A stretch of DNA of 64,000 nucleotides, taken from assembly GCA_037157565.1 (NCBI GenBank), contig JAZHRO010000036.1, positions 16,356,501 to 16,420,500 on the forward strand, in the 5' to 3' direction. Under the pieces are notes generated by a model. It saw nothing but the letters and a program-made list of their open reading frames with translations. It was not told where the DNA came from and ran no database searches. Origin of the DNA: Thalassia testudinum. Its lineage: Eukaryota; Streptophyta; Magnoliopsida; Alismatales; Hydrocharitaceae. Both the position numbers and the translations under genes were made by a program. Every line of letters begins with the position of its first letter. Within the stretch, counting starts at the first letter, position 1. Shown piece by piece: positions 36,000 to 47,304 of this stretch.

Positions 36000-36969
36000 A
36001 AGGCAGGAGTATCATCAATTGCAGCAATCCATTCCACATATGGCCCAAACTTGACTTGGCCATCCAAATCGATTGTCGCATGCACCCTTAGGCCACCATC
36101 CTCAGGAATTGGATAGATCAGGTGCTTAAATGGAGGAATCTTGGTGTTAGAGAGAGCGAAGTAACAGCCTTGACCATAGTATGGAGGAGGAATATGGTGG
36201 AGACCATTAAATTGTTTTGCTAGTGGAAGAGGACTTAATCCTGTTGAGTTTATTACAAGCTTGGGAGTTAATATAAGCTGATGTTCTATTGGGTTTCCTG
36301 GAGAATCTTCAAGGCTTTTACTTTCAGATATAAAAAGATCAACTCCTTTTCATTGATGTGGCCACCAATAACGGTAGTATTGAATGAGAATATTGCTCTT
36401 TGAGATTCAGCATCAGCCATCAAAGAAAGCATGAATGAATGAGAGTCAACAATTCCAAAAATAAGGAGATGGTAGAGCCTTCGAACAGTATACCTCAGGC
36501 TCAAGTTGCATTGCTTCAGAAGCTTCCATCATCACCAGTCCTTCAACTCCATTATCAGCCCCTCTTCTTAGCAGTTCATTCAACTTTGGAATCTCTACAA
36601 ACCCTATAGCAACTATCAGTTTACCAATCTGCTTATGAGGAATTCCTCAATCATTACAAAACTTGTACATCACTTTTCTTCCTGTTACACAAAGACTCGC
36701 CTTGAGGGAGTTGGGAGGGTAATAGATGCTAGCGTGAATGACCTCATTGTTCCAGGAGCTAGTGCTGGTGCCGAAGGTAGGAGCCAAGTCGATGACCAAC
36801 ACCTTCCTCCCTTGAGGGCAAGCTCCCTCGTCACCAATAGCCCCACCACCCCCGCCCCTATCACCACAGCATCAGCCGACTCCCTCGGCGTCATCCCTCC
36901 ACTTCCCAAGGAGCTCATCCATCTGCGAGCAAGGCCATACAAGCCTTGTCTTCGCAGTAGCAAAAGCAT
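36000..36969 (-). pseudogene. L2HGDH: L-2-hydroxyglutarate dehydrogenase (mitochondrial FAD enzyme) retropseudogene
   Basis: The minus strand starts at an ATG with an Arg/Leu-rich presequence (LLLLRRQGLYGLARRW). The FAD-binding ADAVVIGAGVVGLLVTREL (GxGxxG) follows. Across frameshifts it then reads EVIHASIYYPPNSLKASLCV, IPHKQIGKLIVA, VEGLVMMEASEAMQLEPE, GIVDSHSFMLSLMADAESQR, KLVINSTGLSPLPLA, LHHIPPPYYGQGCYF and IPEDGGLRVHATIDLDGQVK. It stops after DDTPAFLNRFD, lacking about the last quarter. Frame changes at about 36,830 and around 36,300-36,490 and a stop near 36,640 kill it. No introns are seen. The working enzyme oxidises L-2-hydroxyglutarate to 2-oxoglutarate in mitochondria. Confidence 0.85.
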
Positions 36970-38429
36970 CTATCTATCTAACTCCTCCACTGCAATCCTG
37001 CTGTTGTAGCCTCTCAACTGCAGCCATACCTCACACCCAAGCATCACATTCCTTTCTAAGTATTGGAAAATAGAAGCGCCACTGTACGGAGACAATGGTG
37101 CTTAATATAATGTTTGTGCTTAACAATGTTGATGCCTGAGTAATAGTGTTGTAAGATCTTCTTTGGACTAACCACCATTCCCATTTTTGCTATGGGATCA
37201 TGAACTCCACTATCACTTGAATGGATAATAAAACACATGCAGAAAAGTAAGGAATGAGTAATAGCTCAGCTAGCTAGGTTGATGATGGGGGAGAAGTTGA
37301 TTCTCACAAATAACATGTGCATATCACGTAGAATAAGGTCCAAAAGGCCAAAAATTATACAAGTTTAATCAAAAGCACTAAGATCCTGTAAGCCTAGCTA
37401 GACCTTAGAGGTAACCTGCTAGCTCGAGTCTCAACCAAGGTGAATCGATTGGAATTCCTTGGAAAGATATCACAAAGGATAATCACTATAGTTGGGACCT
37501 CTATCTAAGTCATTGCTTGGGATTCTGAGAAAGGTTCCCCATGTAGGAGAACTATGAAGACTGTATCAGCCAAAAAAGTCAACCACCTGAATTACGACAG
37601 TCATGGTTGAAGAGGAAGACCCATTAAGATAGGTTACTAATCTAGGCAAAGGAGTCAAGAATAAGAAAACACTTTGTAGGCCCCATCCAAGGAATTCATG
37701 TTAACTGATCAATACAATACCATAATTGGCATGAAGGATCTTAATTGCAATTATGGAGCTACCAAGTTACGTCATCCATTTGCTGTAATTGTGACTTAAA
37801 CATGGTGCATTTATTGTATACATGCTATTAAGGCTTGTAATGGATGGTCAGATCTCTCACTATATAAGGAGGTTGATCTACTTCCTTAAGGCGCACTATG
37901 TTACAACATTGCCCACAAACTCAGCTACTATTCTTGGATGTACACCCATTTTTAAGGTGGAACTTGGTGAAAATCCTTGCTCTCTTTTCTGTGATTGATC
38001 TAAGTTAATCCCTTAGCCGAAACTCCACTAACAAATGTCAATCAATTGATCCCAGTCAACTACTATAGAACAATACACATTCTCCCTTTCCAAATTCTTA
38101 GACTTTGTGGGATCTCTCAATAAGAGTCATGTTTATCCATCAAATTCATTCCAAATAGTTGCCAGGAGAACCATACAATTTGTAGGTGGTGGGAACTTGG
38201 GGTGCTTCGCTTGAGCATTGCCACTCTATCAAACCTAAGTGAAATGCACCCCTAAATCAACTCTAGCACACAACTTAGTAGCTAGCAAAAGTAATATAAG
38301 AGTCATCACCCTCAAAAAGGTGCGTTGTTAGGGATGCAAACCATTGAATATGACCATGGATAATAAGTGCTACCATATCCATGTCCATTTTATAAAACAA
38401 AAGTATATGGAAACAGATATTATATGATG
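36970..38429. other. Non-coding flank with an LTR-like promoter
   Basis: The first ~100 bp may be the L2HGDH 5' UTR (minus strand). CACTATATAAGG at about 37,858 (plus) followed by a leader-like stretch suggests a copia LTR whose borders cannot be set. No gene recognised. Confidence 0.4.
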
Positions 38430-38860
38430 TGAAAACTAAAGCAGGATATCCTCACAGTGTAGTTTGATGCAAATTGGGCCTCGTGCCATCACAAGATCTT
38501 CAATGAAGGCTGAATATTGGTTCATTGCTAATACAACTGAACTTGTATGGATGTATATAATCCCTTCTTGGTGAGCTTGGTTACCCAATAACAACTTCAT
38601 CAACAATTTATTGCGGCAATATTGGTGTAAAATATATGGCTGCAAATCCTATTTTTCATTCGAGGGCAATGCATGTCAAAATTGAACCAATTTATCTTCA
38701 ATCAAGTGGCAAAATATGAATTCACTATCAGCTACATTCCCACTAAATACCAACTTGCTGGTGCGTTAACAAAGCCTCTACCAACAAGACATTTTGAATT
38801 CCTTTGTAGCAAACTTCAACTTCACAAGAAGCACTCAGTTTGAGACATTGTATCAACTAT
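38430..38860 (+). pseudogene. Ty1/copia RNase H, C-terminal pol end
   Basis: Across frame changes this reads SSMKAEY (RNase H active-site Glu context), FHSRAMHVKIE, then YEFTISYIPTKYQLAGALTK with PLPTRHFEFLCSKL and HKKHSV plus stop at about 38,843. This is the classic copia Pol C-terminus. The following 140 bp with TATATAAATATG (about 38,972) would be the 3' LTR start. Confidence 0.75.
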
Positions 38861-39554
38861 ATAAATACAATGGCAATGTCTCTAAATCTAAAAGAATTTG
38901 AGTGCCCCTATACCAATAGAGGTTGTTATGCACAACAACCTTGTCTCCTTCTGGCTATATCTCTTGTCTATATATAAATATGAGGCTATGTGACGTGTGT
39001 GGTGGATCACCTCCTCCGTTAATCTTCTCTCCTACACTCTATCCTTAACGTCCTTCTTCCTCTCCTTTATTCTTCCAACAATGGCATGATGCCCTACATC
39101 CCTAAACTTTAGCAGGGTCTGGAGGGAGATATGGGTAAATTTGAATACCTTGTCAGCTTTATCGAGAGCTTGGGTCTGGTTGATGCATCTTCAATTACCA
39201 CTATGATATGGCCTGGAGCTCACACAATGGGTGACTAATTTAGAAGGGAAAAAGAAAGGTGAGGCATGCAATAGTGAGACATGTTTTGTGTGGTTACATT
39301 GTGGATTAACGGCTTAAAACCAATGTTGTGCTCCATGTTATTTGTGTTAATGTCAACTTAAATACTTTTTACTAAAAGTAAAATAGAAAAAATGATCTAG
39401 TTCAGGATGAAGGAGTGTCGAGGTGATCAATGCCCTTGAAGTGAAAACTAGGTCTACAATAGAAAATTTTGAGAGGAAAGCCACAAGCGGTAAGCAATCA
39501 CTTGGATTCATGAACGTACCTATCCTTCCCATTCAATAAAAGATGAATTTGCCT
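38861..39554 (+). other. Probable copia 3' LTR remnant
   Basis: It follows the pol stop directly. GTTGTTATGCACAACAAC (38,920-38,937) is a near palindrome that may mark the LTR start, and a TATA-like TATATATAAATATG follows at about 38,971. The 3' border is not visible and no frame of note exists. Confidence 0.4.
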
Positions 39555-40380
39555 CTACTGCCTCAGATCAACATCTACAAACTTTAGATCACGATAAATA
39601 GTACCTGTAAGATGAATCTGCCTCTTTCCTCCCCTTAGGCAGATTTCTCCTATTAGCCTTGTCCTCCGACGACGACCTAAATCTCTCCGGCGATCTCCCG
39701 CTACTGCTTCCGGCCTCCTCCGGTGACTTACTCTTCTAAGATAAATCGCTGCCTTCCTCTTCCTTCCTACCACTGCAACATAAAAGCACAGAAAATCTTC
39801 ATATCCCACTTATACTCAGAAAGGACCGATCGTTATCTCTAATGGGGCACTGGAGGGCGGGAAACCCTAGAAGTATCCACCGTTGAGGTTCATCTTGGGA
39901 GGAGGAGGAGCAATGAGGGAGAGATCTGAGGAGGGATCATGGTTGGGGTCGGGGGGAAGGAAGCGGGTTTACTAACCTCGATGGTAGCAGACGAGGAGGT
40001 TGATGAGGACCATGAGGTGCGACGATGGCTTGGACGAGGGGGTCGAGGGCGACGATGGCTTGGACGAGGAGGTCGAGGACAACTCTACAGAGGATGACGA
40101 GAGCGCTAAGGCCGAAGAGGTGATGAGGAAGAACAACAATATTTAAGGGGGATTGGTGAGGTTTCGTACTGGCGGGAATTGGTTTTTTTGTAGGGGTGGG
40201 TGAGGTTTCGTAGGTTTTGAAGGCATTTTCATGACAAGGAAAGGTGGTCGTGAATTTATTTTTTGTTTTGATTCTGTGACATTCGGAGGGGTAGGAGGGA
40301 AAGGATTTTTTAGTTTTAGAAAAGAAGGAAATCGTAGGAAAAAGGGGTCGAACTTGCAAATTTACTTAATATTTATTTGG
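39555..40380 (-). other. Possible CACTA 5' leader and first exons
   Basis: The minus strand just inside the CACTA right end shows a CT/GA-rich leader, a CTACCATCGAG/GTTAGT donor-like site at about 39,980, and a second exon-like stretch (39,810-39,600; SPEEAGSSSGRSPERFRSSS in one frame) ending ACAG/GTACTATT at about 39,603. CACTA genes are transcribed from this position toward the transposase. No known domain; exon calls are tentative. An imperfect 39-bp tandem repeat (GACGATGGCTTGGACGAGG) lies at 40,021-40,079. Confidence 0.35.
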
Positions 40381-40489
40381 TGACGTTTAGAGAGGCAATA
40401 ATCTTACTACCGTAGATTTGGTTACGTTAATTATAATTAGTGACGTTTGATAAAAATACATGTCATCTAAGGTCCTTTTTATTGTAGTG
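40381..40489 (-). repeat. CACTA right terminus with subterminal motifs
   Basis: It ends TTTTTATTGTAGTG at 40,489 (reverse complement CACTACAATAAAAA). Two TGACGTTT motifs at 40,381 and 40,441 and a TTACGTTAA match the core of the left array at 15.4-17.2 kb. TAT follows at 40,490. Confidence 0.65.
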
Positions 40490-41617
40490 TATATAGGACT
40501 CTAGGAGGCTTCATATTGGTCGGTTTAAGATGTCTAAGATCACTAATTTGGATGGATAGGATTTAATTGTTAGGAATCAAAGGTTAGGATTAAGAGTAGG
40601 TTGATAGGATTGGGTTTGGTTTTGCTAGATGAGGCTAAGGAGAGAGAAATAGATAGGAAATCATGTGAATTGATCACCACTTCTCATCTCTCCACTTCTA
40701 CCATCACCAAATTACTCTTTTGTTCTTTACTGTAGCTTATTAAAAATTCTCGATGTTTTTAAGTTTTACAGCAATGTCACATGAGCAAAGTAATTTTTTA
40801 AACAATTTTCCCTAACCCCTAATACCATCCCTCCCCACCCTCAACAATAAATCATCTCTTCGTTTACCCTTGTAACTCTCTCTATCACCTCTACACTTCC
40901 ATCCCTCCTTTCACACCACCACTCCCACTCGCCCACCTCATTGACTTGAGCAGATTAAAGGAGTCTTGTCTCTCTCAAAGCCATACCAAATCACTCAGGT
41001 CAGATCTCTCAACTTGCTCTCTCATCACCTCTCTCCCTGACACGATTCTCCCTAAAATTGATCTCATTCAATCTTATTCACAGATCTTATATGATTCAAA
41101 TCTAATTCTCTCAATCTCTCTCTCTCTAGATCTCATTCATTTGATCTCTCCCTCCCCCCTTGTTCTCATTCACCTAATCTCTCTCTCCATTTGTTCCTGC
41201 GATTAGATCCACACTCAATCAGTCTATGTTCATATCTCCTCAAATCAGTCACTTGGTTAGGGTTGCGGATCAAACTATGCTCGTAAACTGATAACATCAA
41301 GGAATTCTCTTCTCAAGATCTCTCAATCAATCTCTCAAAACCGCTTGCAACTTGGATTTAGGGTTAGGACTATGCGATGAGCTTTTTTAATGTCATTTGC
41401 TTAGGCTCAAATTTTTACATATTATATTTGTTTTGGTTTTTCTTCTTCCATTTTGTTTTTTTTTTCATTTTTTCTTGATGTCTAGTGGCTAGTGATTGAA
41501 GTTGGATCTCTTGGTTGTGAACAAATATCCCATGGTGTACATTGAGGTTTGATTAATTTTGATATTTATCATTTTCATTTCATTGTTAACTATATTAACT
41601 TATAATCAAGGTCCAAT
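40490..41617 (-). other. LTR debris outside the CACTA end
   Basis: 40,490-40,620 aligns with the promoter region of the minus-strand gypsy LTR at 14,770-14,930. The CACTA terminus lies exactly at the TATA box (minus strand GAGTCCTATATA). From about 40,670 on the sequence is CT-rich leader-like with TCTCTC runs (41,100-41,190). No gene. Confidence 0.4.
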
Positions 41618-41715
41618 CACTACTAGAAAGATTGGTTTTGGTCATGTCTATTTGGTCAAGGTTTCTAAAACCATGACAAAAAATAACTTATGGCCACAGC
41701 TCCACCTAGAACTGT
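41618..41715 (+). mobile_element. Second CACTA-like terminus
   Basis: CACTACTAGAAAGATTGG begins at 41,618, followed by GGTCATGTCTATTTGG and GGTTTCTAAAACCATGAC, short inverted words typical of CACTA subterminal regions. The opposite end was not found nearby, so it may be a solo end or part of a larger lost element. Confidence 0.5.
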
Positions 41716-41741
41716 GATCGAGCAGGTGGACAAGATCAATT

Positions 41742-41948
41742 TTGTATTTTGTCTTTCGTCAAATTTCATGCTTTGTTGCTTACAATGCACCTGAATATGG
41801 ACAACTGGGAATGGATATGACTAAAAGTGACATGTTTAGCTTTGGAGTAGTGCTAATGGAACTTTTTACTAAGTTCGTTGGCATCATTAATTTCTCTCTA
41901 CATTTAGGTATATTACTCTGGATTACCCTTTCAATGATGCTGAAATGA
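41742..41948 (+). pseudogene. Receptor-like kinase fragment (subdomains VIII-IX)
   Basis: The frame contains YNAPEYGQLGMDMTKSDMFS followed by FGVVLMELFT. This is the APE activation-segment end and the D-x-[FY]-S-F-G-V-x-L-x-E-L of plant receptor-like kinases. Only about 35 residues match; flanking residues look intronic. It lies ~130 bp inside the CACTA-like end at 41,618, so it may be a captured exon. Confidence 0.65.
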
Positions 41949-43844
41949 ATGATCCAGCTAATTTCTTAACAATTTTGGTTTGTTTACATTAATGTCCTCA
42001 ATTAATTAAACTCATGGTGTTGGAATGTTTGCCTTTCATGAATGATGCATTATATTATTGTTGTTTGCAGCCACACCCAATGACACATTATAGGATGTTA
42101 GGTGGAATGATCAAAATGCCTAATGATGTTTTTTTTAAATCAATTATTTAAGAATAGTGTTTCTGTCTAGAAAAATTAATCATAAGCAATATGGAATATG
42201 ATTGAATATGCATCCGTTAATTGTTTACAAGAACAACTAAAGACAATGGCTTCTTATTTTCCTCTAAGTGTGATTCCATCTCCAATTTCAAAGGAGTCGA
42301 CTCTTCTTTTAGTTGACTAGCATGGATACTTTCACTTTATGCTAGATCTTTAGTCTGGTTTATAGAACTTTTTGATTTATTTGCTAATTCTGTATGGTTG
42401 TTGACGTCCTTGAATATATGAGCTCAAATACACAATTAAATCATAGTAGACCTTTATGTAGGGATTAGTATGTAGAGATCTCTAAAACATCTTTATTTAC
42501 ATTATTAAAGTTAACGTTCTAATTAAGTTTCCACTTCTTTCAAAATTTTATTTAGTTGATTATTATTTCACACTACAATGCTGATGGGAGTTGCATCACA
42601 AGCCTCCCTTAAGCTAAACCTCTCTCTTCATCAACGGGAAAGATTTAGGTTCTTCTAAAGGGGACTGTAGCTTTAATTTTGCTTTTAGATTTAGGTTCTT
42701 CTAAGTGGAGATTTTGGTCTAAATTACCATGAATAACTACTCATCAATGATTGGTTTACTCTTCACATTGGGTTGCCATTATAAGTCAGGATTGGGATAG
42801 ATTGTGGATTAGAATGTGTACTTCTGACATCTGACTAGATCTGAAGTTCATATTGTTTGAAAAGATGACCCAACTTGCATGGGCATCCAAGGTGCCTACT
42901 CTCATGGGTACACTTAAGAGTCCTACCTGTGTGATTAGTCTCTGGCCCTCTAGAAGAAAGAGGGTGGCAACAATTATTCCATGACAAAGATAGATGCCTG
43001 CATATTTGGAAGAGGATATACGCTAAGCCTAATGAGAGAGAGGCCAATGGACCAGACAGACTTTTACTCAGAAGCAAGAGGTTCATTTTTACAGCAGAAA
43101 CTTTTGCTTTGACTATTAATTTTTATTACGTCTTTGATAAAGCTTTTTGGGAGTTGGGAGGTAAATGTCTGCTTTATTTGCAAAATGTTGGAACCAGCCT
43201 CTTCTGTAGTATGAATCAGATTCCCAAGACGCCTAGCAAAATCTTGTTTGAGAGATTCATAAGAAATGTAGAAAGCTATTTTAGTAATGTAAAGTAGGAT
43301 CAACTTAATTTATTACAATCATCTTTATACTACTCAAGAGATTCAATTATATTTACATGTATTTTTTTAATTTTCAGTGTAACCTCCTATTAAGAAGTTC
43401 TCCCTCTATGATTTAGCGAATTATGTGATCTCCAACAGTTTGTTGCATAGGGTCTTCCAATATGTTTTGGATCAATGGAAGTTGTTTGAATCTTCTATTA
43501 ACTTAAAATATTTTTCTAGTATGTGATCACCATAATCTCATTCCCACAATTTGTAATTCATCTCCCCTCTCCCTCTATCTCTAAGTTCCAAACCTCCCCA
43601 AGCCATGTCCTGTAGATGGTGCTTTATTTTTTTTTTTCCCTTTTATGGTAAAAAAAAAAGGATAGTTACAACAAGGTGGTACTTGTATTTATTTTGGATT
43701 GTATTTTGTAATATAATCGTAAATTGTAATACAATGATTGTGGTAATTACAGTTATCATTTTACTTTTTATTTGTGATAATTGTGGCGAGGTGTGCCTGC
43801 AAATGATTGTAAATATTATATTTATGTTCCTAGTGGTATGATTG
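41949..43844. other. No recognised gene
   Basis: AT-rich sequence of mixed composition. Short frames on both strands at 42,835-43,303 have no recognisable domain. May include more captured or intronic sequence. Confidence 0.4.
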
Positions 43845-44110
43845 TGTCAACATGGGTGTACCCACTTTTTTATATTTCCATTTTTATATAGGTCATTTTT
43901 ACGAATATAAGAATTTGCGAAAAGCGTGATAAAATAGGGGAAATTATGTCGGATTTTCGAAAAAATTTAGCCCTTAGGTAAGCGGTCTTCCCTTAATCCT
44001 TTTGTTATGTCATTTTGTAAACAACGCGATTAGGTATCCTTAGGGGCAATAAGTGATGGTCATGTGGCCGCAACATCGATCACAAGGGTTTATCATTGTG
44101 GGGCGTGACA
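43845..44110. mobile_element. Possible small LTR/TRIM-like unit, 266 bp
   Basis: It starts TGTCAACATGGG and ends GGGGCGTGACA, with 5-bp inverted ends TGTCA/TGACA. The reverse complement starts TGTCACGCCCC, a form seen in plant LTRs. Flanks (GATTG and CTATA) do not match, so the call is weak. Confidence 0.3.
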
Positions 44111-47100
44111 CTATAGTTTAAGCTTAAATTGACTGTCTTCATGCTTGTTTTCTCTTATTTGAATTTGACATAAATGTGTCATTTATTTTTCCTTTTTTTC
44201 CCTTTGTTGTTTACCGCTCCACAATGGTTATTTTGACCATGCTAGTTGGATTCAAACTTTGCAAATTCAAATGTAATGTATATTCTGCAAATCTACATGC
44301 CCATCCTCCATTTTGATGTTTGTTCTTCTTCCCTCTTAAATTATTAAAGTAATGATATAGAATCCATGGCCACATGTGCTACAACTAAAAGTATATACAA
44401 CAAAATAAAGTGCAACAATACTTGTGGTAATACATTGATCTTCCATTCTTTATAATTTGCATGTCATTTTCTTTCATCACATGCCACCTACAATTTGACT
44501 CAATAGTTTCAACTATTAAATTTAGTAGCAGCAATTATAATAATGGTTAAATATGAATTGCACTATGAGATAGTAGTTATATGACCTAATTTGCTTTATT
44601 GAATAAATAACTATAGCAAAACAATAGAATAAGAATGCACTTTCTTTAGTTGTAGTATCATATTCATTTATAGTGTTGGTACATTTTCTTTTCTTAGGTT
44701 AAGTATAGTTTCTTTACTTGTAGTATTGTATTCATTCTTTTCTTAAATTCTACTTGCTTATCTTCATCTGAAAGCTTTTGGTGCTTATTCTGTTGGCTAC
44801 AATTAACAACCTATGGTTCTTTGTATCCCTTCACTAAAAAAATAGGTGGACATGGAATTGGAAGACGAGGTCGCTTACAATGAAAAAGATGTGCCTAACA
44901 TGCAATAAGTGTCAAATGTTGATAAAGAAGAAATGTTTCTATAGGCTATGATTCTCCAGGTATGTATTTGCTTTGTGGACCTTATCACTCATCTAACTAT
45001 CAAAATGGCAACCATGTCAGTTAAATTTTTACATCTAAGAGTTGGATTCATTACTATATAGAAAAATTTAGTCTTTTTTTTATGAAAGAAAGAATATGTG
45101 ATTATAGTGTAGGAATTGATGGCTACTGACCATGATAGCCATCCTTTCCCCCCTTTCAAAAGATAGAGCATATGAAATCATGTCGTATCTTATCACTTTA
45201 TAAATCAAGGATACTTGTAATAGCTGTTTTAACCATGGTTCATGCTATTCAACAAAGCCTCGTTGGTACAATTAGGGTCATTAGGTATAGCTAGATGATA
45301 AGGCTTAGGTGGTCACTAATTTAGTCATTTGGCTTCTTTTCAAAAAAAAGTCATTGGTCTTGCTAATGAATTGATCATAGTACATTGATATCCAAGGACA
45401 TTTTTCAAGTGGTTTAGTTTCCTATCTGTGTATTTCCTTGTGTGATTTTGCATTTCAAGACCATGTTATATTCCTTGATTTGAATGTTCTATTTGTCTAG
45501 TGAAAAGCTAATATGCTTTCTTTTAAGAGGCTAAGTCGTAGAATAACATGGGATACATATGTGACCATACTTGATGTGGAAAATGTCTTTAGCTACTCTG
45601 CTGCTTTTCTTGCGGGGATTCCTTTCTCTGCCCATCTCCTATCTCATTAATAAATGCAATACTTTCTTTGTACAAGTTAGAAGGAGTTGGGATGCAAAGG
45701 ATGATTCAATTAAGGATTTAGGAAGAGGTAAATGGCCCAAGGATTTAGACTTTGATGATGTGGGGAAGAACAATAGTAAGGGGTAGTTTGGTGCTCTTTC
45801 TGGGTTGGTTTGAACATACAAACCTGCAAAATCTATTAGCTGGGTTGATCATGTATGCAAAATAACAATGTTTTTCCTACTTGAGTTTGAAGTCCATGTT
45901 ATGTAAGTGATTATTGTTAGTTGAAAATGCTAACCTCTTCAAAAAATTAATTGCAAATGGCTAACTTATGCATCTTCTTAAATGCTTGTCTTATTAGTTG
46001 AAAAGAATCATCATTCCTACTTGAACTTCTTTCGACTTTTCAATCTCCCCCTTCTATCTTTGCAAATCCCTCTATTTATACCATATGTTCTGACATACAT
46101 GGGTACAATTGTATGACATGGTGAGGAGACAGAAAGGATGAGGCCAGACATCCCAAGGGGAGTGCAGATGCAGAGACTCACATTAGTGCGCGTCTGGGGT
46201 TAGCCTTTCTTTATTTCCTATGCCCTTGATTCTATGTGATTGTCCTTATCTTGGATGTAGTGAAGAGTAGTTAGAGAACATTGTTATCCCATATGAAAGT
46301 TTCTCAATTATGTCTAAAGTGAACCTCGGTGAGTTAAATGCATTTCTCCTATTTGATCAGGCTACAATGTCCTTTTATCCTGGTAACATATGATCCAAAC
46401 TAGAGTGTGGTAGAATTTGCCCCAACATACCTACATGCACAAAAAATGTATGCATGCACACAGGAGTACTTGATACTTGTTGTGGCCAAGGTATAGGGAA
46501 CTACATTGCAATATTTTAGCTATTAAGGTGAAGTGTGTAAATTGAACTAATGCATTGTTGCATTTTCCTCCACTAGTATTTAACCTATTGCATAATATTA
46601 GGCCCATATTTGTACTCCTTTAGTTGGAGTATAAAATGCGAACCATTTTTTACTTATTTCTAGATTAATTCACCTCAATTTGAAAAAATAGTTTTAAGAT
46701 GAAAATTTTGCTAAGATTTACACTATAGTGTGTTTTTGTGCAAACATAGTTTGATGTCTTCCAACTTAAGTGATGTTTAAATCTTACGCCCAATGATTTT
46801 CTTTTATCTAATATAATTCTTAAAAAATATGAAAAATTAGTGTTTGGTATTTTGCATATCATGAGTATCACATTGCATGATGCTACCTCTTGGTGTAGTT
46901 GGTATTTGCCCTACTATTCTACTACATCTCATATTTCAACAATGATTTTCCCTTCCTAGTAGTTTTTATATATTTGGAGAGTAAAATGGTCATAAATTGT
47001 TAATCAGTGGAGTCTTTCTTTGTAGATATGTGGCTGAATTGAGCTTGGTTAGTTATGCAAAAATAGCTATCCAGTTGCATGATAAAACAAGAGACATCGT

Positions 47101-47233
47101 TCTACAATGCAAATGGATAACTATATGTTCATCTTTCCCAAAAAAATTGTTTCCTATGAGCTATGAAATGGTTCCGTTTTATGATTTTGTTGTAGTGTAG
47201 TTTGTATTAATTTAGGTTCATGAAACATGAATA
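44111..47233. other. No recognised gene
   Basis: Mostly AT-rich. A short plus-strand frame ending at 45,783 (RRSWDAKDDSIKDLGRGKWP then KDLDFDDVGKNN) looks protein-like in composition but matches no family I know. A similar exon-like patch (DMELEDEVAYNEKDVPN) lies at about 44,850-44,905. Both may be pieces of captured genes. Confidence 0.3.
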
Positions 47234-47304
47234 GAACCAGTGGTCTAATGGTAGAATAGTACTCTTCCAAGGTATAGACCCATGTTCGATTCCCTATTGG
47301 TGCA
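47234..47304 (+). tRNA. tRNA-Gly pseudogene (anticodon altered to TCC)
   Basis: The 71 nt align end to end with plant tRNA-Gly. The D-arm box A stretch GTGGTCTAATGGTAGAATAG is almost complete, the anticodon arm is GTACT-CTTCCAA-GGTAT, and the box B region GTTCGATTCC is kept. The end is TGGTGCA, with a TTTT terminator 2-3 bases later. The acceptor stem has one mismatch (GAACCAG) and the T stem is broken (CCATG/CCCTA). The loop reads TCC where the common gene has GCC. It is probably inactive. Confidence 0.8.

Larger units (their letters stand above)
15417..40489 (-). mobile_element. Probable CACTA (En/Spm) transposon, ~25 kb, disrupted
   Basis: A right terminus GTAGTG (reverse complement CACTACAATAAAAAGG) lies at 40,489, with TGACGTTT subterminal motifs just inside. 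A left array of the same motif starts near 15,417, where ACTACTAGAA looks like a decayed CACTA end. Between them on the minus strand lie leader exons (about 40.3-39.6 kb), a TNP2-type transposase (30.5-26.9 kb) and a Transposase_24-like gene (19.6-17.5 kb), the usual CACTA order. Many later insertions inflate the length. A matching 3-bp target duplication was not confirmed (TAT at the right, AAT or TAA at the left), so the left end is tentative. Confidence 0.55.

Noticed and set aside
36635..37009. Plus-strand 124-codon frame
   Set aside because: It is the antisense shadow of the L2HGDH N-terminus, which has the FAD motif on the minus strand.
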